A stretch of DNA of 64,000 nt from Oreochromis niloticus (GCF_001858045.2 NC_031983.2:15331204-15395203); one strand, 5' to 3'; positions 22,690 through 34,456 are shown, numbered from the stretch's first letter. The notes: generated by a model not told the origin, from the sequence alone. Numbers and translations: made by a program.

Positions 22690-23640
22690 AAACACGTCAA
22701 AATGAGGCTCTGTAGTCTGTGTGGCCTCCACATGTCTGTATGACCTCCCTACAACACCTGGGCATGCTCCTGATGAAGTGGCAGATGCTCTCCTGAGGGA
22801 TCTCCTCCCAGACTCCTGGACATTTTGTGCTGCAGTTGGTGGATGGAGCGAGACATGATGTCCCAGATGTCCTCAATTGCATTCAGGTGTGGGGAACGGG
22901 TGGGCCAGTCCACAGCATCAATACCTTTGTCTTGCAGGAACTGCTGACACACTCCAGCCACATGAGGTCTAGCATTGTCTTGCATTAGGAGGAACCCGGG
23001 GCCAACCGCACCAGCATATGGTCTCACAAGGGGCCTGAAGATCTCATCTCAGTACCTAATGGCAGTCAGGCTACCTCTGCCGAACACATGGAGGGCTGTG
23101 CGGTCCCCAAAGAGATGCCACCCCACACCAAAACTGACCCACTGCTAAACCAGCATGCTGTAGGATGTTGCAGGCAGCAGAAGGTTCTCCACGGCGTCTC
23201 CAGACTCTGTCACAAGTGCTCAGTGTGAACCTGCTTTCATCTGTGAGGAGCACAGGGCACCAGAGGCAAAGTTGCCAATCTTTGTGTTCTCTGGCAAATG
23301 CCAAACATCCTGCACGGTGTTGGGCTGCAAGCAAAACCCTCACCTGTGGATGTCGGGCCCTCATGGAGTCCGTTCCTGACCGTTTGAGCAGACGAGCACA
23401 TTTGTGGCCTGCTGGAGGTCATTTTGCACGGCTCTGGCCTTTCTTTCCTACCCCACAGTACCTTCCCTTACCGTTAGTTTCCTATTCTTTTACTTATTCT
23501 TTGATGACGGTTGTCTTCCTAGATAAGCAGTTTCATTTGCTCTTGTGCGAGTCAGTGGCTCAGGTGCATTCTGGGACTGTCAGTTCACCAGTGTGCTGGC
23601 ATGCTTCTTAACAAACACACCACTACAGCAAACATCTCAA
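22690..23640 (-). mobile_element. Tc1-like element, decayed transposase
   Basis: Minus-strand fragments in shifting frames encode DDE-transposase landmarks in order: LLTDESRFTLS (first Asp) at about 23,230-23,260, LLMQDNARPHVAG (second Asp) near 22,960, and PTRSPHLNAIEDIWD (third acidic residue) near 22,870. The helix-turn-helix N-terminus is poor or missing. Frameshifts separate the blocks, so it is a pseudogene. It lies between the convergent ends of the two KDZ genes and must be a later insertion into the element. Confidence 0.8.
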
Positions 23641-26181
23641 TTGTACTTGTTGATTTCTTCGACAAAACCCTGAACAAAAATTTCCTTGTGTGTGCTGCCT
23701 GGTGCTTTTAAATTCTGTGGTAATTTGAGCAGCACAGAAAACATTCCATGAATTAAATTATGTTAGTCTATCTAAACATGTACACTAGTCATTAAATTAC
23801 ATGGGAAAGCATGATTATGGGTAAACAACTGCACCAAGGAAATTCCATTTTTCTTCTCAAAATGTAAAATGTCTGTTGAAAAATCACCTTAAACAGAGAT
23901 GTGATTAACTTTTTATTTTACCAAAAATAACATCAATGATGACACAATCAGTCTTCATCAGAAGTGCTCAAATCACTCTCAGTGGCATCGTCTGGAATGT
24001 CTTCCTCCTCCTCCGAGTCCATTTCCAGGAGTGGTTGGTGGCTGAGGATTCTCTTGTACGTGTCCTTTATTTTGAGCATTTCAGCTTTCAGTTCACTTTG
24101 TTTTTTTAAACCAGGCTACGGAGTCCCTTCTGTGCATCCTCCGACATGCCAACAAGGGAGGCTGTAAAAAGAACAAAACAAATAAATATGAGTAAAGTAA
24201 AAAAAACAAACAAAAAAAAACCCTCACCTCATAAACACAAGGAATTATGATCCTGTAATTAAACGTTTTTTTTTAAAGGGAGAAGGCAGTGTTAGCTAGC
24301 AATCTAGATATAGGTAAAAGATCCAGTAAGACTTTAGCATCTGCTCTTATTTTCAATTGATTCATCAAATAATTAATAAATAAAAGATGTGCTTACAGTC
24401 TGAGGAGATTGTCCCCAACACCACAGATCGCATTTGCAACACTGTCCAGTGATGCCGCATCTCCCTGCAAAGGATCATCTCGTCCTCTCTCAGGCGCCTC
24501 ACAGCCATCACCTTCTCAAAGACCTTTCTCTTTGTCCGGACGTCAGCAGCAGCTACAGTTTAACAACATCAGATGGGAAAACATAGTAGCACGTTATGAC
24601 TCAAGAACAAAACATTCAACTACTGCTCAGATACTGGGATTTTGTTTAAAAAGGATATTTATAAATCAAGAGCTTACGTTCACTTGTGCTCTGCCAGAGC
24701 CAAATGTCGGTCTGGATGAGGGCATCACTGGATACGATTTGCTCTGTTGGTTCAACAAGCTTGTTGTAGTCGTCAACAGCAGCCGCCAAGCGTTTCTTCT
24801 CATCTAAGATGACCTTGCGAATTCTGCGTCGCCTCTTGTTGCTATCTGTAAATAATCATAAAAAATTCACACCTTCACATAATGTATATAGTTACATTTT
24901 AATCTACACTCATCAATTTGTTTGCTAGAACACGCATCACATCCAGATTAAACAAACCTGAATCTGATTTTATTCTGTTTACAAAGTAGCTGTACAAGCT
25001 GTACAAACTAAGTATCAAACGGTCCATTTCAAAGAAACTGGGACGTACCATTTTGTCTGTAAAGACTTTGTGTTCGCACTCTGATGATGACGACAAGCTC
25101 CTCTAGTCGTGCCTGCAACGCTCCAAGGCTGCCATCAGTTTGATCAGTTTCTAAGTGAGAGGAATATTAATCAGAATACAGGATGAGTAACAGTCACCAA
25201 ACTACAGTGGACTCTGTAATCACTGACTTGATGATATTCATTATAAGACATCTGTAGCCTTCATGTGCTGCATTATCATTAGATAACAAGTATGTCGGTG
25301 TTCAGGTTTATAAAACCAACTAGTACGACATCATTTCAACCCAGGTTCAATCCAATTTGATGAAACGCAAAAACTCTGCCATAAATTCCACTTTTACAAG
25401 GCTTATTTTTCTTTGTTTGTTGACACTGTCAGAAAGATATTAACTCTGCCTTAAGTTCTTTAATGAGGCCATGGTGGGTCCTATTGTTATACACGAGTGC
25501 GTTATATTGAGACTCACCTTCAGCCCATTTCTGCACATCGGCCACCCATTGCTGCAGTGTGTCGTCATCCACACCCAGCTCATTTCTGGTCATATTGAGG
25601 CTCTCCATTTGTTCTCTAAGGATCCTTATGATCTAAGAATACATTAATAAATGTCATTCGCATTGATGTTTTTACAGTACAGGTGTTTTTCCCCCATTAC
25701 CACACACATTTAAATGGGTGTTGAAAAAAAAAAAAAAAAAATCACCTTTAGATATCTCTGGCTCAAACTGCGGCCCAGTTGTTCCACTTTCCTTTTGGTC
25801 CACCCCAAAGCCAGGAGGGTCAGCATGTCTGTTCGCCCTGCATTTCAGTTCGTATAAAAATAAGAATTAATGAGTGAGTGGAATCTCACACACAGACACA
25901 TACCTGCTTTTGTACTTCAATGGCTGCAGTATACCTCGCATTTCCAAATGAGAGCCTTTGCATGCATGACGGAGAGAAATGGACGCATTGACAAGAGGTT
26001 CCTCAGCTGAGCCACCTTGATTAAATGTGGGAAATATTTACAGGACACATCGGAGCAAAGGAAAGTAATATGTCCTGGGACGCTAAAATTAAGCATACAT
26101 TAAGAAAAAGTAAAGTAAATAGTATTATAACAACACCAAGAGAAAAATAAAATGAATATACACCCATCCATATGCATTTAT

Positions 26182-26213
26182 ACACACACCACACACACCA
26201 CACACACACACGT
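26182..26213. repeat. (CA)n-type microsatellite
   Basis: ACACACCACACACACCACACACACACAC tract, interrupted, in the same transposase gap region. Confidence 0.9.
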
Positions 26214-26264
26214 GTATATGTTTATGGCGTTAACGTCATTTTAACAACATTAACGCTGACAGCA

Positions 26265-26267
<3 letters not shown>

Positions 26268-26356
<89 letters not shown>
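26268..26356. repeat. (TA)n microsatellite
   Basis: About 89 bases of near-perfect TA repeats with one phase slip near 26,309. It lies exactly where transposase core exons are missing (between exons at 26,368 and 26,015), so expansion or deletion at this tract may have removed them. Confidence 0.98.
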
Positions 26357-26359
<3 letters not shown>

Positions 26360-27234
26360 TCTCTTACATCATTTGTGTGTCTCTGGATGTATTTCATAAA
26401 CTCAGCAACTTCCTCATCTTTCTCAATGAAGACACCTTCAAAGTTCGCCTGCTCTGAAGTGCTGAACGGACACAGTGACAGTTGTTTGAAAAGAAACATT
26501 AAAATACTTTTTTTCTACAAATCCATATTTGATTTATGTACACAATGCATAACGTACCTTGTATTTGATTGAATGCGATAAAGCTTCCAGTTTCCATCAA
26601 CTGAGACGGCAAGCACGTCTGGAGTGCAGGCAGGGCAGCTAACGCATGGCTCCTTGCACATCCTGTCCATCTCAAACAGCACTCCACTCCACAAAGCTTT
26701 TACTGAAGGCATCAGCTGATATTCGGCCAGTCTTAAGTAGAGGACAAACAACAGAATATTCACGGACAGTCATCATAAACATTGATTTGCACAATTTCCT
26801 TAAACGTGACAAATTTAGAAACTCACCCTTCAAAAATGGGCTGTTCTTTCATCCAGCATTTTGACAAATGCCTTAAGTGACATGACATCCCTGGTGCAGC
26901 CTTCTTAATGTCATAGAAAGACTGAAAGGCATCCATTGAAAACAGGGTGCAGAAATTTAAGGTGCCAGGCCAATATCCACTACCCAGGATGTCCTTAACT
27001 GAGGGGGACCACATTAAGTCACAGGTGGTGCAGCTCACCACTGGCAGTGCAAGGTTATAACGGCCTTTAGAAAGGATAAGGATAAATTCAGTCATGGGTC
27101 AAAGCATTCATTTTTTTCATGTTGTGAAGATTTTATGTTGTTTTCAAAGCAAAGCAAAGTAAATCCAAATGACCTTTGACAGGTGCCCACATATACTGCA
27201 GGCCGAGGGTAATTCAAAACAAGATAGCAATTCT

Positions 27235-27322
27235 TAAAGATGTATCTATTATGTTTCTATTGTTCAGCACTTTGGTCAGCCTTGTGTGTTTTTAAAGTGC
27301 TATATAAATAAACAATGATGAT
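27235..27322 (+). repeat. LINE/SINE tail remnant
   Basis: The stretch ending TTTTTAAAGTGCTATATAAATAAA is the familiar 3' tail of teleost short and long non-LTR elements. It sits in the intron between transposase exons at 27,394 and 27,064. Confidence 0.5.
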
Positions 27323-28381
27323 AGCAATGTACAATCTGCACTAAAACCTGCAAACACATCTATTGTGTATGTAGTGTGTGACAAAAGGGCAACCATTTAT
27401 GGTTACAAGAGCCACAACTGCGCCGGGTGAAACCTCAACATTACCTGCTTGGCAGTCACACACATGGTCTGGCCTTTGCACAGGCAACAGCCGAACTAAC
27501 ATTAAAAACACACAATATATATAAAAAGAATTGGAAATTAACTGATACACAATAAATATACAATAACAGCACCCACTCATAGAACATAGCAAGAAATGCA
27601 TAGGACTTAAAAACCGTACCTATTGGCTTGTGAAACTCTGATGAAGGCTGCAAAAACCCTCCTGTTACTGCCTCTTGGTTGTGCAGGACAAAGCGTGTGT
27701 GAACTGCAATATCACAGTCAGCACAAAGGAATGGAAGAGGCAGGCAGTCCAGACACCTCACAACTACTTGTTTGCCACACTGACACACACGGTGTGACTG
27801 TGGATCCAGAGTAGATAACATTTTGTCTATAAGACAAGGCCTGGCCTCTTTCCACTTTTGCAAGGACACCATGTTTCTGATCTCCTAGTGAGTAGTAGCT
27901 GACTCAGACGCCATCTCACAAGTCACGGCTGCGTCCTCTTCTCCATCCTCCAACAACCTGAGGAAGCACCTCAGTTCCATACACTAACAGAAAAACAAAT
28001 AAATAAAGAAACTCTTCCACAAAGTGAAAAACACTCTAGGCAGTATGTTTCTTAGGACTGCACAAAAGGCCTGCCTAACTCAACTATAACAACAAATATA
28101 AAAGTAAACTTTAAAAAAGGAATACCTTCTTTTATATATTGTGAAAGTGCCTTTTGTTGGGTTGACACTGGCAACATAACTAGGTTCTTCACGTGGACAT
28201 TGATGCTGATCTGCGGAAAATGGGGGAAAAAAAGAGATTGAAGAATATTTACTTACTGAAACATATATACACATATATAAAATTTATAAAAAATATATCA
28301 AATAATATAACGTTTACTACGTACAATAAATTAGACAAGTGTGTCCCCTCTTTAACGTTTGTTTCCAGTAGATCACATTTA

Positions 28382-28416
<35 letters not shown>
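28382..28416. repeat. poly-A tract
   Basis: About 34 A on the plus strand, within the first transposase intron. It reads as poly-T on the coding strand just after the donor at 28,425. Homopolymer length may be inaccurate in the assembly. Confidence 0.95.
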
Positions 28417-28418
<2 letters not shown>

Positions 28419-28918
28419 AGGTTACCTGCTTGTCTTGACGGAGTTCGTCAGCAGCTTGAAGCTTAGCGCTCCGGTTAACGTTAGCAATTAACGTTAGCAT
28501 CATAGGTTTGTAAATAGCTAGCAGAACTATTAGCGCAAAAACTGCTTTACACACCATGTGAGGCTCTTTTGCAACACACAAGTCCTTAAATGTTTATAAT
28601 AGATTTAATGATCATCGTTGGTTTAAATGGCTAATGCTGCACTAGCCACGTGTAGTCGTTACCGTACTGTACCTAGCAAGCATGCTGACGGTAGCTGTAG
28701 CCATTTTTAAATGCATTAAATCGTTCCCGAGATCAGTCACCCCTGTTTGTTTGAAGCTTTTGTGGAAAAAAACCCCCTTTGAAACACACATCAAGCTATT
28801 ACTCTAAATATATGTATTTTTACATACCTGCATTAGAATCAATCAATTCCGCCTCCTTTTCTTATTCTTATAAACGGGTCTCTCCGTTCTCCCATCATCC
28901 TTTGCTTACACAGGTTGC

Positions 28919-29400
28919 GTCTGATTGGTTGGAGCCGAGCGCATCCAAAACTAACAGGAGTGGTGAATAAAACTATAAATGTGTTTTAAGTGTGAAATAA
29001 AAATAATAAACCCAACCAAGGATTATGTACGTTAAATCTGAGCACTTTCAGATCGTGAATCACTTTGGAAAATGAAGCGATTTTATTGTTGAATTATCAG
29101 TGTTACTTTCATGTGTTTTTGTTGAGAAATGTTAAGGATGTCATTAAAAGAAAGCATTAAATTAGGGAGAAAAACCCGTTCGTCACGTTTCGCCGTGACG
29201 GGGTTATTATTGGAGTAAATGGATGGCCGGAGCCTCTGCTCGAAGCGTCTCTGATCGCCGAGAGCGGGTTCATATTGGAATGAATTGACAACCCACAGCG
29301 TCGCATAAAAACGTGGAAGGGTACCTTCAGCGTCAGCATGAGAAGTTAAGGGACGTGACAAATCGTCAGTAATTTACGCCTCGGGAGTGAGAACGGGTTG
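28919..29400 (-). repeat. KDZ transposon right terminal inverted repeat
   Basis: Reverse complement of the left terminus, ending GAGAACGGGTTG at 29,400. It is followed by CAACC and then GTACTTCATCTC, which is the reverse complement of the left flank rather than a direct repeat of it. Confidence 0.9.
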
Positions 29401-29405
29401 CAACC

Positions 29406-29515
29406 GTACTTCATCTCAGAGGTAGGTTAATACCCCCCGCAAATACCTGTTTATCGCGGTTTCATGGAAACTCAAATTAACAGAGACTGTACTTCATCTC
29501 AGAGGTAGGTTAATA
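29406..29515. repeat. 83-bp-period tandem duplication at the KDZ right flank
   Basis: GTACTTCATCTCAGAGGTAG plus the next bases GTTAATA starts at 29,406 and again at 29,489. Between the two lies a 56-bp segment (CCCCCCGCAAATACCTGTTT onward) that is otherwise found only just past the end of copy C (51,252-51,308, inverted). Copy A has a single 27-mer and no insert. Confidence 0.9.
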
Positions 29516-30170
29516 AATTGGATTTAACTTAACCACAATACTGTAACATGGGTTCTTTATAAACTTGAGTACAACTTGAAGGTGGTAGCAAGATGCGCTG
29601 CGTGGATGTTTCCGGGGGAGTTCTCTGCCGAGTGCTGTGTGAGCCTGCAGTGGACGGAGGCAATGAGGGGGTGAGACGTGAAACCTGTCATTTATCTTGT
29701 GCCTTTTCCAGCGGATTCTTCAGCTGCCGTAGTAAATCTTGTCCATATTCAGTTTGTGGGTAATCTCCCCCTCTTGCCCCAGCGTATGGTTTTACCGTCG
29801 TTGTTGCTAACGACAACGCATAACAGCAGTCGCTTGTCCGTCCGGAGTGTGGTTATATTAAATATAAGCGAAAGAGTATGGGGCGCCGTTTGGAAATTAA
29901 TACTACAGTGACCATAAAAACGATGAAAAAATATTGCCGTAATATGAAACGATAGACTTTTTCATATCGTCATCCGATATGTGTCGTTGTATCGAACAGC
30001 CCTATTTTGAACTCTCCTCGTCCTTTTAGTGCGCAGTCACCTTTGTTATATAGCAAGGTATTTAAAATGAATAAATAAATATCCCGTTCATTTCAATACG
30101 CATGATCTGAGCATGCGCGGAATGACAAGGAGCGCTTCTTTGATGCTTTGATCTACTCAAAGGAGAGACT

Positions 30171-30192
30171 GTGACGTGGCAGTCGACGTCAC
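30171..30192 (+). promoter_or_regulatory. inverted TGACGT pair, copy B
   Basis: GTGACGTGGCAGTCGACGTCAC, identical to copy A, upstream of the TATA-like sequence at 30,211-30,220. Confidence 0.4.
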
Positions 30193-30249
30193 CATCTCTG
30201 CCACATGAATCCATAAATACAGGTGCTTTAACACAGTTTACTTACCTTC

Positions 30250-31053
30250 GTGCGGCTTCAGAAACAGCGAGTCGTTTTTGCAAAGCGAGTTGTCTTTGAC
30301 AAAGATAATACTTTTACATTCATACAATTCATACAAAGTTTTTTTCTTTTGACACTGTGCTTTTATACTGTTAAAGAAATGTCAGAGGAAACATTAAATA
30401 ATTCACCTACGGACAGAGATAATACAGAGGAATCACATCAACTGCGAGAGAGAGCGCTTCTCATTGTAAAGCTGGCCAAGGCTAACAGTAAGATGTGTCA
30501 ATTAGAGAAAGAGAACAGGGCTCTCAGGAAAACTATACATAATCTTGAGATCCAAGTGGCAAATCAAAATGCAACTGAACGTGAGACTTCCTTCGCAGAA
30601 CCATATCGTGACGAGGCTCACACTAGTGGTCGGTGCCGTTGTGCTGCCAGATGCCATGAGTCTCTGCAGCAGTTGCACAGAACGTTTGAGTCAATCGAGA
30701 GAAGAATAGGTCAGCGTGAAGGGTTTCTCGTGGAGCAGAACAGAATGATTATCACTAAGCTGGACAACATTGAAAGGGGGGTAAATGAACTAAAGGAAGA
30801 GAATGCGAAAATCAGGAGTGCTTTAAACAACCTTGTGATCAAAGCGGAAGTATCACAGCGTTTAATAATTACACGTGCAGCTGAACATGAGGAACATAAC
30901 ACTCCTGTCACAGAACCACCTCCTGATGAGGCTCAGACTAGTAGTTGGTGGCGTGCTGGTGCCAAACTCGCACTTAAAGTAGGTCTAGGTCTTGTCACAG
31001 CAGCCGTTGTTGTTCCTGCAGCTTGCTGGGCCGTCTCAAATATTTTCAGCTGA
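30250..31053 (+). CDS. coiled-coil, C-terminally hydrophobic protein, inverted copy B
   Basis: Same 267-codon frame as in copy A, here on the plus strand inside the inverted arm. It is intact and differs from copy A by a single visible residue (Arg instead of Tyr at 156 in the GQxEG segment). TATA-like CCATAAATAC is at 30,211-30,220 and an inverted TGACGT pair is at 30,171-30,192. The probable start is Met44 at 30,379. Preservation of the frame in three copies suggests recent duplication, selection, or both. Confidence 0.6.
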   Translation: MRLQKQRVVFAKRVVFDKDNTFTFIQFIQSFFLLTLCFYTVKEMSEETLNNSPTDRDNTEESHQLRERALLIVKLAKANSKMCQLEKENRALRKTIHNLEIQVANQNATERETSFAEPYRDEAHTSGRCRCAARCHESLQQLHRTFESIERRIGQREGFLVEQNRMIITKLDNIERGVNELKEENAKIRSALNNLVIKAEVSQRLIITRAAEHEEHNTPVTEPPPDEAQTSSWWRAGAKLALKVGLGLVTAAVVVPAACWAVSNIFS

Positions 31054-31239
31054 AGTGAATGTCCGTCCTCTGTGGGATTATCCTTATTATCCATTCCAGC
31101 CCTACTGTAATTGTGGATGTCGACCGGGTGCCTTTTGAAAACAGTAATAATGTTTTCCAGCCACGGTCCACAACCTGTCATAGCTATACTGTGCTCTCCT
31201 TTATGTTCAATTTTATTTTGCCCTCATCTCCCAACCAGT

Positions 31240-31370
31240 CATGACAGAAGACTGCCCCTCCCTGAGCCTGGTTCTGTCACAGGTTTCTTCCTGTTAAAGG
31301 GAGTTTTTCCTGTCCACCGTTGCCTTGTGCTTGCTCATAGGGGATCACTTGATTGTTGGGGTTGAATTTT
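31240..31370 (+). repeat. LINE 3'-end fragment, inverted copy B
   Basis: Same fragment as at 14,372-14,515, on the plus strand downstream of the frame at 30,250-31,053. Confidence 0.75.
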
Positions 31371-34300
31371 TGGATTGAATTTAATTGGCTTAAACTGAAA
31401 AACAAAAATTCAAGTGAGGGGTCTGATAGTAGAGAGCACAAAATTTGTTAATTGGATTTTTTTATTTGTAGTTTTTGTAGTGCTCCCTACTACAAAAACT
31501 ACAAATAGAACCAATGCAGTTAGCAGCAAATCAAAATAAAGAAAAATAATATTTAAAAAAAAATCCACTACTGCTCTGTGTGTTTACTTCAATGAAGACT
31601 TGTATGTTTTGTGATAGAAAAATATAAATTGTCCAAAATATTTGAGAGTTTTTAAATTAGCACTGCATGAGTTTAACTGTGGCACAGACGGCTGTCGGCC
31701 TGGTGAGTGAGAGTTCAACCTCCAAACTGAACCCAGTGTGTTACTCACAGAATCACAGATTTACTCACATTTACTGATTGTTCTGTAGGGTCTTTACAAT
31801 TTTCAGCCCCTTCAGGTGACTGTTGTCTTCTGACTCCATCTTTAGGGTTTAGTTAGATTAAATATTTAACCATTTAATTCAAGAATGAAAGACACATTTA
31901 TCACAAAGGCACTCTTATAATGTAGATTAAATGTGTGTTGACATAACATCTAGATGTATGATTAGAAAGAGAGAAATGCTGTAATGACATGAGCAAAGTG
32001 CAGTATTCCAAGATGGCATCAGAGTTTTAACACCTTTTATACTCATGTTTTTTTTAATTATGTTAAGTGTAAAACATCAAAGATAATGACATTGATTCAT
32101 CTGTTTATGTTATTATCACAATAATAACAACATAAAATTATTATGGTGACATTTTTTCTGTGCTGTATTAAGGTTACCAGAGTCAGCTGGGGATTCATGA
32201 ACATCATCAGTGATGTTTCTCCACAGCGGGCTCATCAGTACCTGGTGACAAAAGGTCAATCCAGCTCTGACTTGAGGCTGTTCAAGAATCTGCGCCACTT
32301 GATCTGGTTCCACCTCTACCACAGGCAGAGAAACACAGGGTGAGATCTCCTCCTGCCAGTCATCACGCTATAACTGTGTCCAGGTGTTAAATTCGTCCAT
32401 GTGATTCAGCAACACTGTAAAATAATATTCATTTCTTTGGTAAGAAGTGTGTGTTTCTGTTCTTAAATTGATCATCACCAGCCTGGACTCTTTGTTGGCC
32501 AGACAAAATCAGGAACGAAATCATTGGTTTTCACAACTGGGTCCAGTTCCACCTGCAAAGGATATAAGACCAGGGAGCATGATTTGGTAAGTATAACATT
32601 TCACCAGACAGAAGAGTTTCATTTCCTTTGATTTCAGTATTCTCAGCCGGTCGGCCTCATGTGTGCCTGATCACAAGTCGGTCCACTTCATACATGCACA
32701 GTAGCGCAGGCAAATAGTTGCTCACACGCTCACTGTGGCCATTATTGAGCTCGCGTTTGGTGGAGACGAGTTGGGCTTCGATTCAGATTCACAAGGTCCC
32801 GAATCGATCGATTCGATCAGTGAGAGGATGGACAGACTTTCACTTCTTGAAAGATCAGATCCAAAATCAGTTATGCATTAAGAAATGTATTTATTTGAAT
32901 ATTTTGTGACATTGTTATATGTGTTGCATTAGTTTAAAAGTTTTTTTGTTATTAATAAATTGACTACAACAAACACTAACTGTCACTGAACTCATTTTAT
33001 TTTCAGGTATTTTTAACATGTATGAACATAATGCTAACTTTGGACAATTTTACATGGATATTTATTTGATGGCAATAAAGTAAATAACAACAACAATTGA
33101 ACAAGAATATTTCTAATAAGCCAACAATATTTAAAGAAGAAAAAACGATATTTACAGTTGTTTATACAGGATTAACCTGAGTGACCTGTTCCTGGACCGT
33201 TTTTTTTTTTTTAACAACTGTAATAGATTACAGGAAGTCTCTGGCTGTGTTGCTGAATCTGCCGATGCAAGATCAGACATGGATGGATGAGGTGCTGCAA
33301 CTGAGACCTGCCGTTTGTCTTTTCTGGTCGGCGAGTGGAGAATCACACACAGTGGTCTGCAAAGAGAGCTTCAGGATGCTTCCTCCCACTGTCCACTGCA
33401 TCGTCCATCCACAGGGTTTGCAGGGCTGGCTCAATCCATGGCCACCACACCACTAACATGTTTTCAGAAATATGCAAGCAGGAGATAGTGGATGGTATAT
33501 TACTACTAGTACAATACTTTTAACTTTGTAGCAGACAACACTTTGATAAAATGCTATGAAAAAAAGAAACCAACAGATTAGATTCTAAAAGTTTCAAAGA
33601 GATTTAATTTACATATTTTATATAATAAAGTAAATGTACGAATGACCGGCAATAATTCAGTCACTGAAATTATCCATGAAATTAGCTAATTAATTCCTAA
33701 AAGTGTGTAGATTAAAGAAAATTATTTTACCTGGATACGATTGTCTCGGATGAGCCTGAGGTACAAAGCATGCTGGTGATGACGATAAAGTTTTCAAAGA
33801 CCGATTGAATAATCAAAGAGACATTTATAAAGCGCAGTCTACAACAGACATACTTACTGTGTGAAAGGGAGAAGAGAAACATGCTGTGTTGTTGCAATTC
33901 TCTTTTGCATAAGCCACACCAGAAACGCTCTGTGCAGAATAAATAGCTGAGAAAAAAAACCCATCAAAGTTGAGGTAAGTGGTTACTGTTCATCACAACT
34001 AAACAGTATCATGTTTTTGTTTTTTGTTTTATCTGATATTAGTTTGTGAGGATCAAATTTCTCTTTGGGTAAAAATTAAAAGGCCTCTAAAGGCCTCGTA
34101 AGGTCGGTTCTAAAAGGCAAGTCAGTCCCTGAAGCTTATTTGTCCCACAGATGCTAATTCAGTGACAGCTCAAGTCTGTGGGAATGTATAAGGAAAGTTT
34201 TGGGACTGGACCCCTGTCTGATCCTAAAAAACTAACTTTGTTGTTACTTACAGCAATATTGAGGAAACATTTAACAGTTGGAGGTTAATCATGGAACAGG

Positions 34301-34437
34301 AAGAAGTTCAAAGGGAAAGTCCCTGCCACGCTTTCGGTCATGCTTCAATCCGACATAGTCATTCAACCGGTCCATGCTATATCGCTCCTCTCGACCCGGA
34401 GTGGTATAACGTGCTGTAGAAAAGTTTGATCGATTTG

Positions 34438-34456
34438 CTCTCTCTCTCTCTCTCTT
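34438..34456. repeat. (CT)n microsatellite at the end of inverted copy B
   Basis: Reverse-complement counterpart of the GA tracts in copies A and C, shorter here. Homology with the other copies stops about 16 bases beyond it, followed by further CT-rich sequence. Confidence 0.95.

Larger units (their letters stand above)
23948..28581 (-). pseudogene. KDZ-family transposase, multi-exon, inactivated
   Basis: Exons with canonical splice sites and matching phases: 28,581-28,426; 28,210-28,126; 27,983-27,620; 27,468-27,394; 27,064-26,827; 26,731-26,558; 26,461-26,368; 26,015-25,935; 25,837-25,746; 25,632-25,518; 25,150-25,049; 24,845-24,678; 24,552-24,397; 24,161-23,948. The third exon encodes a cysteine/histidine cluster (CQCG, CLDC, CADCD, H, H) typical of CxC domains that precede KDZ cores. 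Next come the family motifs GYWPGTL, CPAC then VDGNWKLYR, and RPFLSVMHAKA. The C-terminus is Lys/Arg-rich helical and ends in an acidic tail; a polyadenylation signal lies at 23,912-23,917. Defects: in-frame TAG at 27,885-27,887; a one-base frameshift at a T/A run near 24,106; and no sequence for the central core expected between the exons at 26,368 and 26,015 and again before 25,837. The first two exons are the least certain. Confidence 0.85.
16606..29400. mobile_element. KDZ (Zisupton-like) DNA transposon, decayed, about 12.8 kb
   Basis: The element is bounded by long terminal inverted repeats that begin CAACCCGTTCTCACTCCC at 16,606 and end with the reverse complement at 29,400. Inside are two convergent spliced genes: a KDZ-family transposase on the minus strand (cysteine-cluster domain, then RNase-H-like core remnants, then an acidic tail) and a zinc-motif protein on the plus strand. 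A Tc1 element (22.7-23.6 kb), a tandem ATCC-tailed repeat (20.4 kb) and LINE tails are nested within. KDZ elements of animals and fungi are large DNA transposons with this type of transposase. No direct target-site duplication is visible at the outer edges; the flanks are inverted copies of each other. Both genes are broken, so this copy is presumably not autonomous. Confidence 0.85.

Noticed and set aside
23165..23611. 148-codon plus-strand frame
   Set aside because: Antisense of the Tc1 transposase remnant.
26172..26499. Frames made of Ile-Tyr repeats
   Set aside because: Artefact of the TA microsatellite; only the part at 26,368-26,461 on the minus strand is a real transposase exon.
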